Shown here in pieces: positions 8,668 through 18,380 of a stretch of 64,000 nucleotides of DNA. The notes beneath the pieces were generated by a model. It did no database searches, was not told the origin of the DNA, and worked only from the letters and a program-made list of their open reading frames with translations. The number at the start of each line of letters is the position of its first letter. Position 1 is the stretch's first letter. Both the position numbers and the translations under genes were made by a program. The DNA is from Membranihabitans marinus (lineage in GTDB: Bacteria; Bacteroidota; Bacteroidia; Chitinophagales; Saprospiraceae): assembly GCF_021729155.1 (NCBI RefSeq), contig NZ_JAJQYA010000001.1, positions 62,001 to 126,000 of the forward strand. The letters are read 5' to 3'.

Positions 8668-11600
8668 ATGTTAAAATTTCTAAAGAATATTTTTGGTACA
8701 AAACACGACAGAGATGTTAAAAATTATTTGCCAAAAGTAGAATTGATCAATGAACATTTTGAGGCTTATCAATCATTGACCAATGACGAATTGAGGAATA
8801 AGACCTTGGAGTTTAGAGAAAGAATAACTACCTATTTAGAGGATATTGACAGTGAGATTGTAAAGAGAAGAGAGGAAGCAATAGCGATCAAAGATTTTGC
8901 AGAGAAAGAAGAGCTTTTCAATCAAGTGGATGCACTCGAAAATGATAGAAATACTTATCTGGAAGAAATCCTTATGGAGATATTGCCAGAGGCTTTCGCA
9001 GTTATAAAAGAAACGGCGAGACGATTCTCTACTCAAGAGGAGATAAAGGTTACCGCTACCGACATGGATAGGAATTTGGCTGCCAAAAAGGATTTTGTGA
9101 CCATTCAGGGAGACCAAGCTATTTGGAAAAACCGTTGGTTGGCAGGAGGAGCTGAAGTTAAGTGGAATATGATCCATTACGATGTACAGTTGATAGGGGG
9201 AATGGTATTGCACGATGGCAAGATAGCTGAGATGGCTACTGGTGAAGGTAAAACTTTAGTGGCTACACTTCCAGCATACTTAAACGGATTGGCAGGTAGA
9301 GGTGTCCATGTGGTAACCGTGAACGATTACTTGGCCAAACGGGATTCCGAATGGGTAGGGCCGATATATCAATTCTTGTTTTTGACTGTAGATTGTATAG
9401 ACAAATACAAACCGCATTCCCCAGATAGAGATGCGGCGTATTTATGTGATATAACCTTTGGTACCAACAATGAGTTTGGCTTCGATTATTTGAGAGACAA
9501 TATGGTTCGATCCAAAGGCGAGCAAGTTCAGCGCAAACATCACTATACCATTGTGGATGAGGTGGATTCGGTATTAATTGACGATGCGAGAACACCGTTA
9601 ATTATTTCTGGACCTATACCTAAAGATGCCGATCAACAAGAATATGTGGAATTAAATCCCAAAGTGGGTAAGTTGGTAGGGGAACAGAAAAAATTGGCAA
9701 CAAAATATTTAACCGATGCCAAAAAACTGATTGAATCAGGTTCTTTGGGTTATGGTGAAGATGAAGGAGGTATGGCTCTGTTGAGATCTTATCGGGCATT
9801 TCCCAAAAACAGACCATTGATTAAATATCTGAGTGAGGATGGTATAAAAGCTATTTTGCAAAAAGCGGAGAATCACTATATGCAAGAACAATCAAAGCAT
9901 ATGCATGTAGTAGATGAGCCTTTGTATTTTACCATAGACGAAAAAAATAGAAATGTTGAAGTAACGGAGAGAGGGGTTGAATTTTTATCCAAGTACGAGG
10001 AAAATCCAGATTTCTTTGTTATGCCTGATTTGGCAACTGAATTATTAAAGATAGAACAGGAAAATACTGATCCTCGAGAAGTCAGGGAGAAGAAACAAGA
10101 ACTTATTCAAGATTATTCAGAAAAATCTAAGAGACTTCACTCGATTAGCCAATTGTTGAAAGCATATGCATTATTTGAAAAGGATGCAGAATATGTGGTC
10201 ATGGACGGTCAAGTAAAGATAGTCGATGAGCAAACTGGTCGGATGATGGAAGGTAGAAGATATTCCGATGGTCTGCACCAAGCATTAGAAGCCAAAGAAA
10301 ATGTAAAAGTTGGTGATCTTACCCAGACTTATGCCACGGTTACCTTGCAAAACTATTTCCGAATGTATCACAAGTTGTCTGGTATGACTGGTACAGCGGA
10401 AACAGAAGCCAACGAACTTTGGGAAATATACGAATTGGATGTGGTGGTAGTTCCTACCAATAAGCCTATAATAAGAGACGATAGAAATGATTTCTTGTTT
10501 AAAACCCAACGAGAAAAATACAATGCTGTAATTCAAGAAATAGCAGAAATGACTAAAGTAGGTCGACCGGTCTTGGTCGGTACTACTTCGGTAGAAACAT
10601 CAGAAAAACTGAGTAGGATGTTGAACATTGCCGGTATTCCACACAATGTATTAAATGCCAAACAACATCAAAGAGAGGCAGAAATCGTAGCGGAAGCTGG
10701 ATATCCATCCAAGGTCACTATTGCGACCAATATGGCTGGTAGGGGTACCGATATCAAGATATCGGAAGAGGTTAAAAAAGCTGGAGGATTGGGTATCATT
10801 GGTACTGAGCGTCATGATTCTAGAAGGGTAGATAGACAGTTGCGTGGTAGAGCAGGACGACAGGGAGATCCAGGTAGCTCCCAATTTTTTGTATCCTTGG
10901 AGGACAATCTTATGCGTTTGTTTATGAATGAACGATCGATTAAGATTATGGATAGAATGGGTCTTAAGGAAGGGGAAGTCATTCAGAATGGAATGATGAC
11001 CAAATCCATCGAAGGAGCTCAAAAGAAAGTAGAAGAAAACAACTTTGGTATCCGTAAAAGATTGTTGGAATACGATGATGTAATGAATATCCAACGTGAA
11101 GCCATTTACAAAAAACGTGAGAATGCACTAAAAGGCGAAAGGCTAGAAGTCGATCTTAGAAATATGGTGGACGGCTTTATCGAAAGTTTGGTGTACGAAC
11201 ATAAATCAGAGGGTGATTACTCAACGTTTAGAGAAGCATCAATCAGAGAAGTAGGTTATGATCCACAAATGGATAAAGAGTATTTTAATACGACATCTAT
11301 AGATGAAGTATCCAATACTTTTAGAGCTGAAATATGGAAGTTTTACGAGGAAAAAGAAGCCTATATCATTAAAATTCTTTTGCCTACAATTACCAACATT
11401 TATCAAAATGAAGGCAATAAGTATAAGCGAATAGCGCTACCCTATTCGGATGGAACATCGAAAACTTTAAATTTAACAGCAGATTTAGAACAAGCGGTTA
11501 AAACAGAAGGTGTGTCCATAATGAGGGATCTCGAAAAGACGGTGACCTTAGCGCTGATTGATGAAAACTGGAAAGAACACTTGCGCTATATGGACGAATT

Positions 11601-11973
11601 GAAGGAATCAGTGCAAGCTGCAGCCTTCGAACAAAAAGATCCATTGGTGATATATAAGATGGAAGCCTATAATCTATTTGAAGAATTAATATATAAAATT
11701 AATCGAGAAGTATCTGGGTGGATATTAGGAGGTAAGATTTTAATAGACGCACCTAGAGATGTTAAAGAAGCGAGAGTTGAGCGTACAGATTTGAGTGGAA
11801 CAAGTACCAATAGATCAGCCGAAGAGTTGGCTGCAAGAAAGGCTGCGAGTAATGCGGGTAGAAGTCCTCAGAAGGTGGAGACATTTGTGAGGGAAGAAAA
11901 GAAGGTCGGTAGGAATGATCCTTGTCCTTGTGGAAGTGGAAAAAAATATAAACAATGTCATGGAAAAGTATAA
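8668..11973 (+). CDS. secA: Preprotein translocase ATPase SecA
   Basis: SecA is the motor that drives unfolded preproteins through SecYEG. This copy has 1101 aa, long for SecA but normal in Bacteroidota. The Walker A GEGKT is at residues 192-196. The DEVDSVLID Walker B and the PTNKPIIRDD, GTTSVETSEK, NMAGRGTDI and RGRAGRQGDPG motifs of the helicase core follow in order. The C-terminus has the zinc/SecB-binding tail CPCGSGKKYKQCHG. I start at ATG 8668 (MLKFLKNIFG) because the in-frame extension from 8590 overlaps the promoter. An insertion around residues 310-400 (after the NPKVGKLVGEQKKLATKYL phrase) accounts for the extra length. Confidence 0.97.
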   Translation: MLKFLKNIFGTKHDRDVKNYLPKVELINEHFEAYQSLTNDELRNKTLEFRERITTYLEDIDSEIVKRREEAIAIKDFAEKEELFNQVDALENDRNTYLEEILMEILPEAFAVIKETARRFSTQEEIKVTATDMDRNLAAKKDFVTIQGDQAIWKNRWLAGGAEVKWNMIHYDVQLIGGMVLHDGKIAEMATGEGKTLVATLPAYLNGLAGRGVHVVTVNDYLAKRDSEWVGPIYQFLFLTVDCIDKYKPHSPDRDAAYLCDITFGTNNEFGFDYLRDNMVRSKGEQVQRKHHYTIVDEVDSVLIDDARTPLIISGPIPKDADQQEYVELNPKVGKLVGEQKKLATKYLTDAKKLIESGSLGYGEDEGGMALLRSYRAFPKNRPLIKYLSEDGIKAILQKAENHYMQEQSKHMHVVDEPLYFTIDEKNRNVEVTERGVEFLSKYEENPDFFVMPDLATELLKIEQENTDPREVREKKQELIQDYSEKSKRLHSISQLLKAYALFEKDAEYVVMDGQVKIVDEQTGRMMEGRRYSDGLHQALEAKENVKVGDLTQTYATVTLQNYFRMYHKLSGMTGTAETEANELWEIYELDVVVVPTNKPIIRDDRNDFLFKTQREKYNAVIQEIAEMTKVGRPVLVGTTSVETSEKLSRMLNIAGIPHNVLNAKQHQREAEIVAEAGYPSKVTIATNMAGRGTDIKISEEVKKAGGLGIIGTERHDSRRVDRQLRGRAGRQGDPGSSQFFVSLEDNLMRLFMNERSIKIMDRMGLKEGEVIQNGMMTKSIEGAQKKVEENNFGIRKRLLEYDDVMNIQREAIYKKRENALKGERLEVDLRNMVDGFIESLVYEHKSEGDYSTFREASIREVGYDPQMDKEYFNTTSIDEVSNTFRAEIWKFYEEKEAYIIKILLPTITNIYQNEGNKYKRIALPYSDGTSKTLNLTADLEQAVKTEGVSIMRDLEKTVTLALIDENWKEHLRYMDELKESVQAAAFEQKDPLVIYKMEAYNLFEELIYKINREVSGWILGGKILIDAPRDVKEARVERTDLSGTSTNRSAEELAARKAASNAGRSPQKVETFVREEKKVGRNDPCPCGSGKKYKQCHGKV

Positions 11974-12003
11974 TTGTGTTATTTTGGGATTAAATTATAT
12001 CCC

Positions 12004-12633
12004 ATGAATGTAAAAACTTATATTGATTATACTTTACTAAAACCAGATCTGACCTTTGAACAAATAGATAAGGTTGTTTTTGAGGCCATTATAAATAAAT
12101 ATTATTCTATCTGCATCCCCCCTTATTTCATTGACCGCGTAAAGAGGGCAGTCGATGAAAAGGACTTAGTTATAACGACGGTGATTGGATTTCCCAATGG
12201 ATTTGAGTCGTATAAAGGAAAGGTGGAAGAAATTAAAGAAGCCGTATCCAATGGAGCCAAAGAAATGGATGCAGTATTGAACTTAAGTGCAGTAAAAAAC
12301 AATAAGTGGAATTATGTGGAAAACGAAATTGATAGTTTGACTTCTATTTGTCGTTTAAAAAATGCCAAGTTAAAATTGATAGTTGAGAACCAATTGGTGA
12401 CAGAAGAGGAATTAGATCAAATCGTTAAACTATGCATTAAACACAATGTAGATTTTATAAAGACAGCAACCGGAGTTAATGGTAAAACAAGTCTAGAATT
12501 TATACGTTCATTAAAAAGATTATGTGGTGATGATTTGTTGATAAAGGCAGCAGGTGGAATATCTACAAAAGAAGAAGCGATAGCGATGATTGAGAATGGA
12601 GCGAGTCGTATAGGAACGAGTTCATTAATATAA
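12004..12633 (+). CDS. deoC: Deoxyribose-phosphate aldolase
   Basis: This enzyme cleaves 2-deoxyribose 5-phosphate to glyceraldehyde 3-phosphate and acetaldehyde in deoxynucleoside breakdown. The start IDYTLLKPDLT, the Schiff-base lysine motif FIKTATGV and the second active-site lysine in LIKAAGGI mark the DeoC class I aldolase fold. At 209 aa it is of normal length. The frame opens at TTG 11974 right after secA, but ATG 12004 gives the usual N-terminus. It follows secA by 30 bp and may be cotranscribed. Confidence 0.95.
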   Translation: MNVKTYIDYTLLKPDLTFEQIDKVVFEAIINKYYSICIPPYFIDRVKRAVDEKDLVITTVIGFPNGFESYKGKVEEIKEAVSNGAKEMDAVLNLSAVKNNKWNYVENEIDSLTSICRLKNAKLKLIVENQLVTEEELDQIVKLCIKHNVDFIKTATGVNGKTSLEFIRSLKRLCGDDLLIKAAGGISTKEEAIAMIENGASRIGTSSLI

Positions 12634-12641
12634 AAGCCAAA

Positions 12642-13058
12642 ATGAAGATATCAATTTTTCAAATAGGATTTTTGGCCATTTTTTTAATGGTTTCAAAATT
12701 GGATGCACAGCAGGTTTCATTTCAGGAATCTCCTAAGGTGGATCGCGCCATGGAAAATTATATAAATGCTATGCAAAATACAACCGAATTGTCGGGGTAT
12801 AGAATATTGTATTTTTTCACGAATGATCGTCGTGAAATGGAAGAGGTGGAAAAAAGATTTGTGGAAAAATTTGACTTTATACCTCATGATTGGGTTCACG
12901 ATCAACCTTATTACAACCTTTATGCGGGGTCATTTCTGTCCAAATATAAGGCGATGAATTTACTTTCACAATTGAGGGAAGATTTTCCTGCAGCCGTATT
13001 GGTCAATGCAAAAGTGACTAAGGAAAATGTGTATGAGAGTAGATTAAAAATTCAGTAA
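12642..13058 (+). CDS. SPOR-like secreted protein
   Basis: This is a short periplasmic protein of 138 aa. The signal peptide has core ISIFQIGFLAIFLMV and a cleavage site near LDA-QQ. Residues about 55-135 match the SPOR/sporulation-repeat pattern seen after DeoC in Bacteroidota (GYRILYFFTNDRREMEEVEK, then YYNLYAGSFLSKYKAMNLL). SPOR domains bind denuded peptidoglycan at division sites, which suits its position 2 bp before rodA. The SPOR call rests on pattern and context and is moderately secure. Confidence 0.75.
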   Translation: MKISIFQIGFLAIFLMVSKLDAQQVSFQESPKVDRAMENYINAMQNTTELSGYRILYFFTNDRREMEEVEKRFVEKFDFIPHDWVHDQPYYNLYAGSFLSKYKAMNLLSQLREDFPAAVLVNAKVTKENVYESRLKIQ

Positions 13059-13060
13059 TA

Positions 13061-14455
13061 TTGAATAAGATTAGAAAACATTCATTTGATTGGGTTCTAT
13101 GTGGAGTATTCTTCAGTATCTTGATTGTTGGTTGGTTTATTAAAGTTGCTGCCACACCGGCTACATCATTTTACGATGTAGAAATTTTCAATATAAGGTC
13201 AACAGTAGGTATGCAAACTTATTGGACCATTGCCTGTATTTTGGTTTTTTTGTCGGTCTTGTTGATTGAAAAAAAATTCTGGAATATATTTTCTCTGCCC
13301 ATTTATGGACTGAGTCTATTATTGCTATTACTGGTCTTGGTCTTCGGTTCGGAGATTAACGGAGCTAAGTCATGGATTAGTTTGGGAGGATTTTCTTTAC
13401 AACCTTCAGAATTAGCCAAATTTGCAACCTGTCTATCCTTGAGTAACTTTTTGGCGAATCCCTCCGTGAAGCTGGATAATTTTCGGTCTATATTTATATC
13501 CTTAATTATAATTTCCGCTCCGATCTTGTTAATCTTATTACAACCAGATATGGGATCGGCTTTGGTATTTTTTGCATTTAGTTTTGTCCTGTTTAGAAAT
13601 GGTATTTCGATTTGGCCATTCATTGCTATTATATTATTGGGGGCAGTCTTTATAATGACATTATCCTTTAGTGTATACAGCACTTTGGCTTTCTTGATGA
13701 TTACTCTAATGCTGGTATTGGGTTCGCAAAACAAGTTTTTTAAATATTGGCTTTTGAGTATATCTATTTTGACCATTGCCAATATTGTTTGTTTTTACAA
13801 TGAATTGGAAGTGCTAATATTGATTTTTGATGCTTGCATTGCCATAATGTTTATATTCTTGTCGATTAGAGAAGGTCAGCTCAAATTGGTATCCATTATA
13901 TCTTCGATATTTGTTTTGTTTTCAGGCCTGTCTTATGCCACATCTTTTGTGTTTTTTAATGTTTTAAAACCCCATCAGCAAGATAGATTAAACGCTTGGT
14001 TACATCCAGAGCTTTGTGATCCAAGAGGAAGTTTATACAATGTGATTTTATCTAAAATGGCTATTAGTTCTGGTGGTATGAATGGCAAAGGATATATGGA
14101 GGGAACATTGACCAAGCTCAATTATGTACCAGAACATACCACGGATTTTATTTTCTGTATCGTTGGTGAAGAACAGGGATTTATAGGGTCAATGGTGATT
14201 CTATCTATCTTTTTTATCATGATATTTCGGATAATTTATATAGCGGAGAAATCAAATATTAGATTTGTTTCCAATTTTGGATATGGATTTGCAGGTATAT
14301 TATTTTTCCATGTTTTTATTAATATTGGAATGACTATTGGTCTTGTTCCAGTCATTGGAATACCGCTGCCTTTTATTTCTTATGGAGGTTCTGCCTTGTT
14401 AGGATTTTCCCTTATGTTTGCAGTGTTTCTAAATATTTCAAGTAAAGAATACTAA
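13061..14455 (+). CDS. rodA: Peptidoglycan glycosyltransferase RodA
   Basis: This SEDS-family transmembrane protein polymerises lipid II during cell elongation and works with the class B PBP2 (mrdA, at 58466-60319). The 464-aa protein has about ten membrane helices. The SEDS signatures GAKSWISLGGFSLQPSELAK and the C-terminal PLPFISYGGSALL are clear, and the long periplasmic loop (KPHQQDRLNAWLHPELCD) is in place. RodA rather than FtsW is inferred from the preceding SPOR gene and from the lack of fts genes. The start is TTG at 13061; the next ATG would delete the first helix. Confidence 0.9.
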   Translation: MNKIRKHSFDWVLCGVFFSILIVGWFIKVAATPATSFYDVEIFNIRSTVGMQTYWTIACILVFLSVLLIEKKFWNIFSLPIYGLSLLLLLLVLVFGSEINGAKSWISLGGFSLQPSELAKFATCLSLSNFLANPSVKLDNFRSIFISLIIISAPILLILLQPDMGSALVFFAFSFVLFRNGISIWPFIAIILLGAVFIMTLSFSVYSTLAFLMITLMLVLGSQNKFFKYWLLSISILTIANIVCFYNELEVLILIFDACIAIMFIFLSIREGQLKLVSIISSIFVLFSGLSYATSFVFFNVLKPHQQDRLNAWLHPELCDPRGSLYNVILSKMAISSGGMNGKGYMEGTLTKLNYVPEHTTDFIFCIVGEEQGFIGSMVILSIFFIMIFRIIYIAEKSNIRFVSNFGYGFAGILFFHVFINIGMTIGLVPVIGIPLPFISYGGSALLGFSLMFAVFLNISSKEY

Positions 14456-14463
14456 TCTACTCC

Positions 14464-15597
14464 ATGTTTGAATTTGATATTGATAAATCGGATGAAAAAA
14501 GCCAGGCGAGAGCAGGTAGGCTTCATACCGGAAGAGGGGTAATAAATACACCTATATTTATGCCGGTTGGCACTGCAGCCACCGTTAAGGGGGTTCACAT
14601 GGCTGAATTAGAAGAGACTATAGCGGCTGAAATTATTTTGGCCAACACTTATCATTTATATATTAGGCCAGGTATTCCATTAATTGAAAAGGCAAAAGGA
14701 GTACACCGGTTTGGTGGGTGGGAAAAGCCTATGCTTACCGATTCAGGAGGATACCAGGTTTATTCTTTAGGCCAAAGTAGAAAGATTTTTGAAAAAGGAG
14801 TAGAGTTTAGGAGTCATATCGATGGATCAAAACACATATTTACCCCTGAATCTGTAATGGATATTCAGCGTTCAATCGGAGCTGATATTATCATGGCATT
14901 TGATGAATGTACACCTTATCCATGCGATTGGAAATATGCCAATACTTCAATGCACCGAACTCATCGTTGGCTGGAAAGATGTATAAAAAGGTTTAATGAG
15001 ACTGAAGAGAAATACGGAGTGGTTCAGACATTGGCTCCTATTGTACAGGGTAGCGTATATACAGATTTACGAAAAATATCGGCTGAGTATATTGCGGGTA
15101 CAGACCAACCCATCAATGCTATAGGAGGATTGTCAGTTGGTGAACCCAAGGAGGATATGTATGCCATGACCGATGTGGTGACATCCATTTTGCCGAAAGA
15201 AAAACCCCGCTATCTAATGGGTGTGGGCACACCAGAAAATTTATTGGAAAACATAGCTTTGGGTATTGATATGTTTGATTGTGTTCTACCTACAAGAAAT
15301 GCACGACATGGCTTGATATATACCCATGAAGGTATAATCAATATTAAAAATGCAAAATGGATGGAAGACTTCTCTGCCATCGATGAAGAAAGTACGGCGG
15401 ATACAAGTAGATTTCACAGCAAGGCATTTTTGCGGCATTTGTTTTTAAGTAAAGAATTGTTGGGACCGCAGATTGCTACTATTCAAAACCTCTCTTTTTA
15501 TTTGCAATTGGTTCGCAATGCTAGGAAGCATATTTTGTTGGGAGATTTTGCGGAATGGAAGAACCAAGCCATCCGCCAGTATAGTCAAAGATTATAA
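14464..15597 (+). CDS. tgt: tRNA-guanine transglycosylase
   Basis: Tgt exchanges G34 for preQ1 in tRNAs with GUN anticodons, the first committed tRNA step of queuosine synthesis. The active-site Asp motifs LTDSGGYQVYSLG and FDCVLPTRNARHG, and the substrate loop GGLSVGEPKEDM, are intact, and the 377-aa length is typical. Oddly, the C-terminal zinc site (CxCxxC plus a distant His in well-studied enzymes) is absent. The equivalent stretch reads EESTADTSRFHSKAFLRHL and the later His is replaced in ATIQNL. I believe some other Bacteroidota Tgt proteins also lack the cysteines. It sits between rodA (8 bp) and the LptF/G gene (2 bp). Confidence 0.95.
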   Translation: MFEFDIDKSDEKSQARAGRLHTGRGVINTPIFMPVGTAATVKGVHMAELEETIAAEIILANTYHLYIRPGIPLIEKAKGVHRFGGWEKPMLTDSGGYQVYSLGQSRKIFEKGVEFRSHIDGSKHIFTPESVMDIQRSIGADIIMAFDECTPYPCDWKYANTSMHRTHRWLERCIKRFNETEEKYGVVQTLAPIVQGSVYTDLRKISAEYIAGTDQPINAIGGLSVGEPKEDMYAMTDVVTSILPKEKPRYLMGVGTPENLLENIALGIDMFDCVLPTRNARHGLIYTHEGIINIKNAKWMEDFSAIDEESTADTSRFHSKAFLRHLFLSKELLGPQIATIQNLSFYLQLVRNARKHILLGDFAEWKNQAIRQYSQRL

Positions 15598-15599
15598 CT

Positions 15600-16685
15600 A
15601 TGAAAATAATAGATCGATATATACTGAGAATATTTTTGAAGACTTTTTTCTTCACTGTCTTGTTGTCTTCGTTGATATCGGTGGTTTTTGATTTAAGTGA
15701 AAAGAGTCAAAAGATTTTAAATTCTGGTTTAGATTTTTGGACGGTCTTAGTAGATTATTTTTTGCCATTTATCATGTATATCGACAGTACAATATGGCCT
15801 ATATTTATACTGATTAGCGTTATTTTTTTTACTTCGAGATTAGCGAAAAACAGTGAAATCTTGAGTATTCTCAATGCGGGTTCAAGTTTTCAAAGGTTTT
15901 TATTCCCCTATATTATAGGTGGTTTATTGGTATCTGGTATTCATTTAGTGGCCAATCATATTATTATACCCTATGGGGAAAAATCCAGAATTGTTTTTTT
16001 AGCTGAATATATTGCTAAAAGCAAAAAAAATATTCGCGAGACAAATATTCAACAGATGTTGACTCCAGAGTCTATGATATATATCAAGACTTTCAGACAC
16101 AACGATACTACAGCATATAATATTCGATTGGAAAGGATGAAGGATAATGCCTTAGTAGAAATCATAAAAGCCAATAAAATGGAGTTTGTAGAAGCCCCAT
16201 TTCATTGGAAAATATATGATTACTCCATTCGAACCTTTGATGGGGAAGAACAGTCTATTGAGGTATTTAAGAATAAATGGTTGGATACAACACTGTATAT
16301 TAAGCCTTCAGATTTTATTCAAATAGATGAGATTGAGCGGACCTATACCACTTTAGATCTCTTAAATCAGATAGAAGAGCAAAAGCTAAAAGGTTTTTCT
16401 AATGTAGATAGATTTTGGATTGAAATCCACCGTCGGTCGGCAGATGCGGTAACATCCTTTATCCTTGCCATTATAGCCGTTTGTGTAGCTTCTCGTAAGG
16501 TGAGAGGAGGATTGGGTTGGCATTTGGCCACTGGTATGTTGATTGGAGCTACCTTTATTTTGTTATCCAAATTTAGTATAACCTTTGCCAACTCTTCAGT
16601 TTTGCCCCCAGCTTTGGGTGTTTGGATGCCCAATATTGTCTTCGGTTTTATCGCTTATATTTTATTTAGGCGAGCACAGAAATAA
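15600..16685 (+). CDS. LptF/LptG family LPS-export permease
   Basis: This is an inner-membrane subunit of the LptB2FG transporter that extracts LPS toward the outer membrane. It has 361 aa and the family layout. Three N-terminal membrane helices come first (starting YILRIFLKTFFFTVLLSSLIS), with the conserved RLAKNSEILSILNAGSSF coupling region. A beta-jellyroll periplasmic domain lies at about residues 130-265, and three C-terminal helices follow from near 280. Whether it is LptF or LptG is not decided; a partner gene is not in the window. It follows tgt by 2 bp and is convergent with the next gene. Confidence 0.9.
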   Translation: MKIIDRYILRIFLKTFFFTVLLSSLISVVFDLSEKSQKILNSGLDFWTVLVDYFLPFIMYIDSTIWPIFILISVIFFTSRLAKNSEILSILNAGSSFQRFLFPYIIGGLLVSGIHLVANHIIIPYGEKSRIVFLAEYIAKSKKNIRETNIQQMLTPESMIYIKTFRHNDTTAYNIRLERMKDNALVEIIKANKMEFVEAPFHWKIYDYSIRTFDGEEQSIEVFKNKWLDTTLYIKPSDFIQIDEIERTYTTLDLLNQIEEQKLKGFSNVDRFWIEIHRRSADAVTSFILAIIAVCVASRKVRGGLGWHLATGMLIGATFILLSKFSITFANSSVLPPALGVWMPNIVFGFIAYILFRRAQK

Positions 16686-16698
16686 TACCGAATGTGTT

Positions 16699-16714
16699 GT
16701 AGGGTTAATCCTAC
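16699..16714. terminator. Weak terminator between convergent genes
   Basis: GTAGG (16699-16703) and CCTAC (16710-16714) form a 5-bp stem with a 6-base loop between two convergent genes, and a T-rich stretch follows on the plus strand. The stem is short, so this is tentative. Confidence 0.35.
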
Positions 16715-17379
16715 TCTTTGGGTTTTTGCAAGTGCCATATGTAGAAGTCTCGTTTCATTTCTTCCCCGAGTTTGGATTTAATGATTTCTGTATGACTGTC
16801 CAAGGATATGGTTTTGAATTTAGATTGTGAACTTAGATCTTCAATGGAAGAATCATCGTATTTTTTAAATCCGTACTTTGTAAAAGGCAATTTTTCTAAA
16901 GTGGAAGCTTGTACAAAGGTGATGATTAAACTTCCCAAAGGTTTCAATACCCTGTAGATTTCTTCTAGAAAAACCTGTGGTTCTTTCCAAAAGTACAAAG
17001 TGTTTACTGTAAATATTTTGTGGAAGTAATGGTTATCATAGGGAATATTTTCTCCAGAATACCATTGAAAGAAAGCTCGATGGTGATTTACATGGATTTG
17101 ATTGATGCGAATGGCTTCTTCAATCATCAAAGGCGAAATATCTAAACCGTAGTATTTTATATTTTCTGCAATTCCAAGAATTCTGTCCAGATGAGATGCC
17201 AAGCCTGGACCTATTTCTAATACCTTGTCCTTTGATTGAATTTTTAATTGTTCAACTGTTGACCAAGTCATAAAGATATTGGATTCATGCATTAACTGAC
17301 CTATTTCTATTCCCGTATCGCCTGAAGGACAAGACAATTGAGATGCCAGTAATTTCAGACCTTCTTCATATTGATTCAT
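16711..17379 (-). CDS. Class I SAM-dependent methyltransferase
   Basis: This is a Rossmann-fold methyltransferase. Motif I is VLEIGPGLASHLDRIL, followed by YYGLDISPLMIEEA (motif II acidic residue binding the ribose of SAM), FHKIFTVNTLYFWKEP and EIYRVLKPLGSLIITF, the order found in UbiE-like small-molecule methyltransferases. I start at ATG 17379 (222 aa). A GTG at 17433 would add 18 residues with no family features. It is the only minus-strand gene in the first 23 kb. Its substrate is unknown. Confidence 0.85.
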   Translation of the reverse strand: MNQYEEGLKLLASQLSCPSGDTGIEIGQLMHESNIFMTWSTVEQLKIQSKDKVLEIGPGLASHLDRILGIAENIKYYGLDISPLMIEEAIRINQIHVNHHRAFFQWYSGENIPYDNHYFHKIFTVNTLYFWKEPQVFLEEIYRVLKPLGSLIITFVQASTLEKLPFTKYGFKKYDDSSIEDLSSQSKFKTISLDSHTEIIKSKLGEEMKRDFYIWHLQKPKE

Positions 17380-17433
17380 AATTGCATAATAGATGGTGTT
17401 GAAACTGTAATTCGTATTAAAGGTAGAATTCAC

Positions 17434-17753
17434 TTATATCGATTATTAAGGTACGATAATTTGTTGAATTGGAAGATAAAATGATTTCTAGTAATTAATC
17501 CTTTGATTAAATGTGACCACCATTTGGATTGTAAGTCCAAAAGAAGTTAACCAAATTTTAATAGTTCTTGAATAATATTAGGCAATATTCATTTTAATAT
17601 GAACGTTATAAATGTCGTAAAGTATTGAATAACAGAGGTTAAGTAAATATTAAGCAGTTTGTTAAATTTTTTAATGATATTTTGTTTAACAAAAGTTGAA
17701 AAATAATTAAACAGTTTTGTATCTTTGTATTATCACAAGAAAAAAGAGGAATT
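17434..17753. other. Intergenic region between divergent genes
   Basis: This AT-rich 320-bp gap lies between the methyltransferase and the sigma gene. It holds a 6-bp inverted repeat with a 4-bp spacer (AATATT-AGGC-AATATT, 17574-17589) and the sigma-gene promoter near its right end. No gene is seen. Confidence 0.45.
17696..17727 (+). promoter_or_regulatory. Promoter of the ECF-type sigma gene
   Basis: TTG at 17696-17698, a 21-bp spacer and TATCTTTG at 17720-17727 match the Bacteroidota housekeeping consensus well. The start codon follows at 17754 with AAGAGGA as a plausible ribosome site just before it. Confidence 0.62.
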
Positions 17754-18290
17754 ATGTCTAAGTTTGAATTTTCTAATAAGTTTGACGAACAAACCAAAGT
17801 TTTAAGAAGTTTTGCATTCTCATTAACTAAAAATGAAGAAGCAGCGCACGATCTATTTCAGGAGACGGCTTTTAGAGCCTTTAGCAATAAAGAAAAGTTT
17901 AAACCGGGAACAAATTTCAGAGCCTGGTTGATGACGATAATGAAAAATATTTTTATCAATAATTACCGTCGTAAAAAGAGATTTAATACTATATCAGATC
18001 AGACCAATAATCTATATTATATCAACAGCGGTGAGGACGATATCTTTAATAAAGGGGAAGTAGATATATTTATGGAAGAGTTGATGGATATTATCGGTGA
18101 ATTACCTGATACATTGAAGGAACCATTTCAGTTGTATTATGAAGGTTTCAAATATCACGAAATTGCCGAGCAATTAGATTTGCCTTTGGGGACGGTGAAG
18201 AGTAGAATTTATTTTGCGAGAAAAGAATTGAAGGAAAAGATTAAGCATCAGTACAGTAACATATACGAACTAGAATCTAGAGCTAGTTAG
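17754..18290 (+). CDS. ECF-type RNA polymerase sigma factor
   Basis: This is a sigma-70 family factor of the two-domain (ECF) type, 178 aa. Region 2 is at about residues 10-85 (AAHDLFQETAFRAF, then FRAWLMTIMKNIFINNYRR, which binds the -10/-7 element). Region 4 is at about 105-165 (LPDTLKEPFQLYYEGFKYHE, then EIAEQLDLPLGTVKSRIYFA). No anti-sigma gene follows; the next gene is mutY. It is read from a housekeeping-type promoter. Such stand-alone copies are common in Bacteroidota, and the regulon cannot be inferred here. Confidence 0.93.
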   Translation: MSKFEFSNKFDEQTKVLRSFAFSLTKNEEAAHDLFQETAFRAFSNKEKFKPGTNFRAWLMTIMKNIFINNYRRKKRFNTISDQTNNLYYINSGEDDIFNKGEVDIFMEELMDIIGELPDTLKEPFQLYYEGFKYHEIAEQLDLPLGTVKSRIYFARKELKEKIKHQYSNIYELESRAS

Positions 18291-18380
18291 AACTAAATAT
18301 AAAGAATGCGATATATCGATGGATTTAGTCTGTTGGCTAAGTAGATTGCATGACCGCTTCGAAAGTCGTATATTTCGCCG

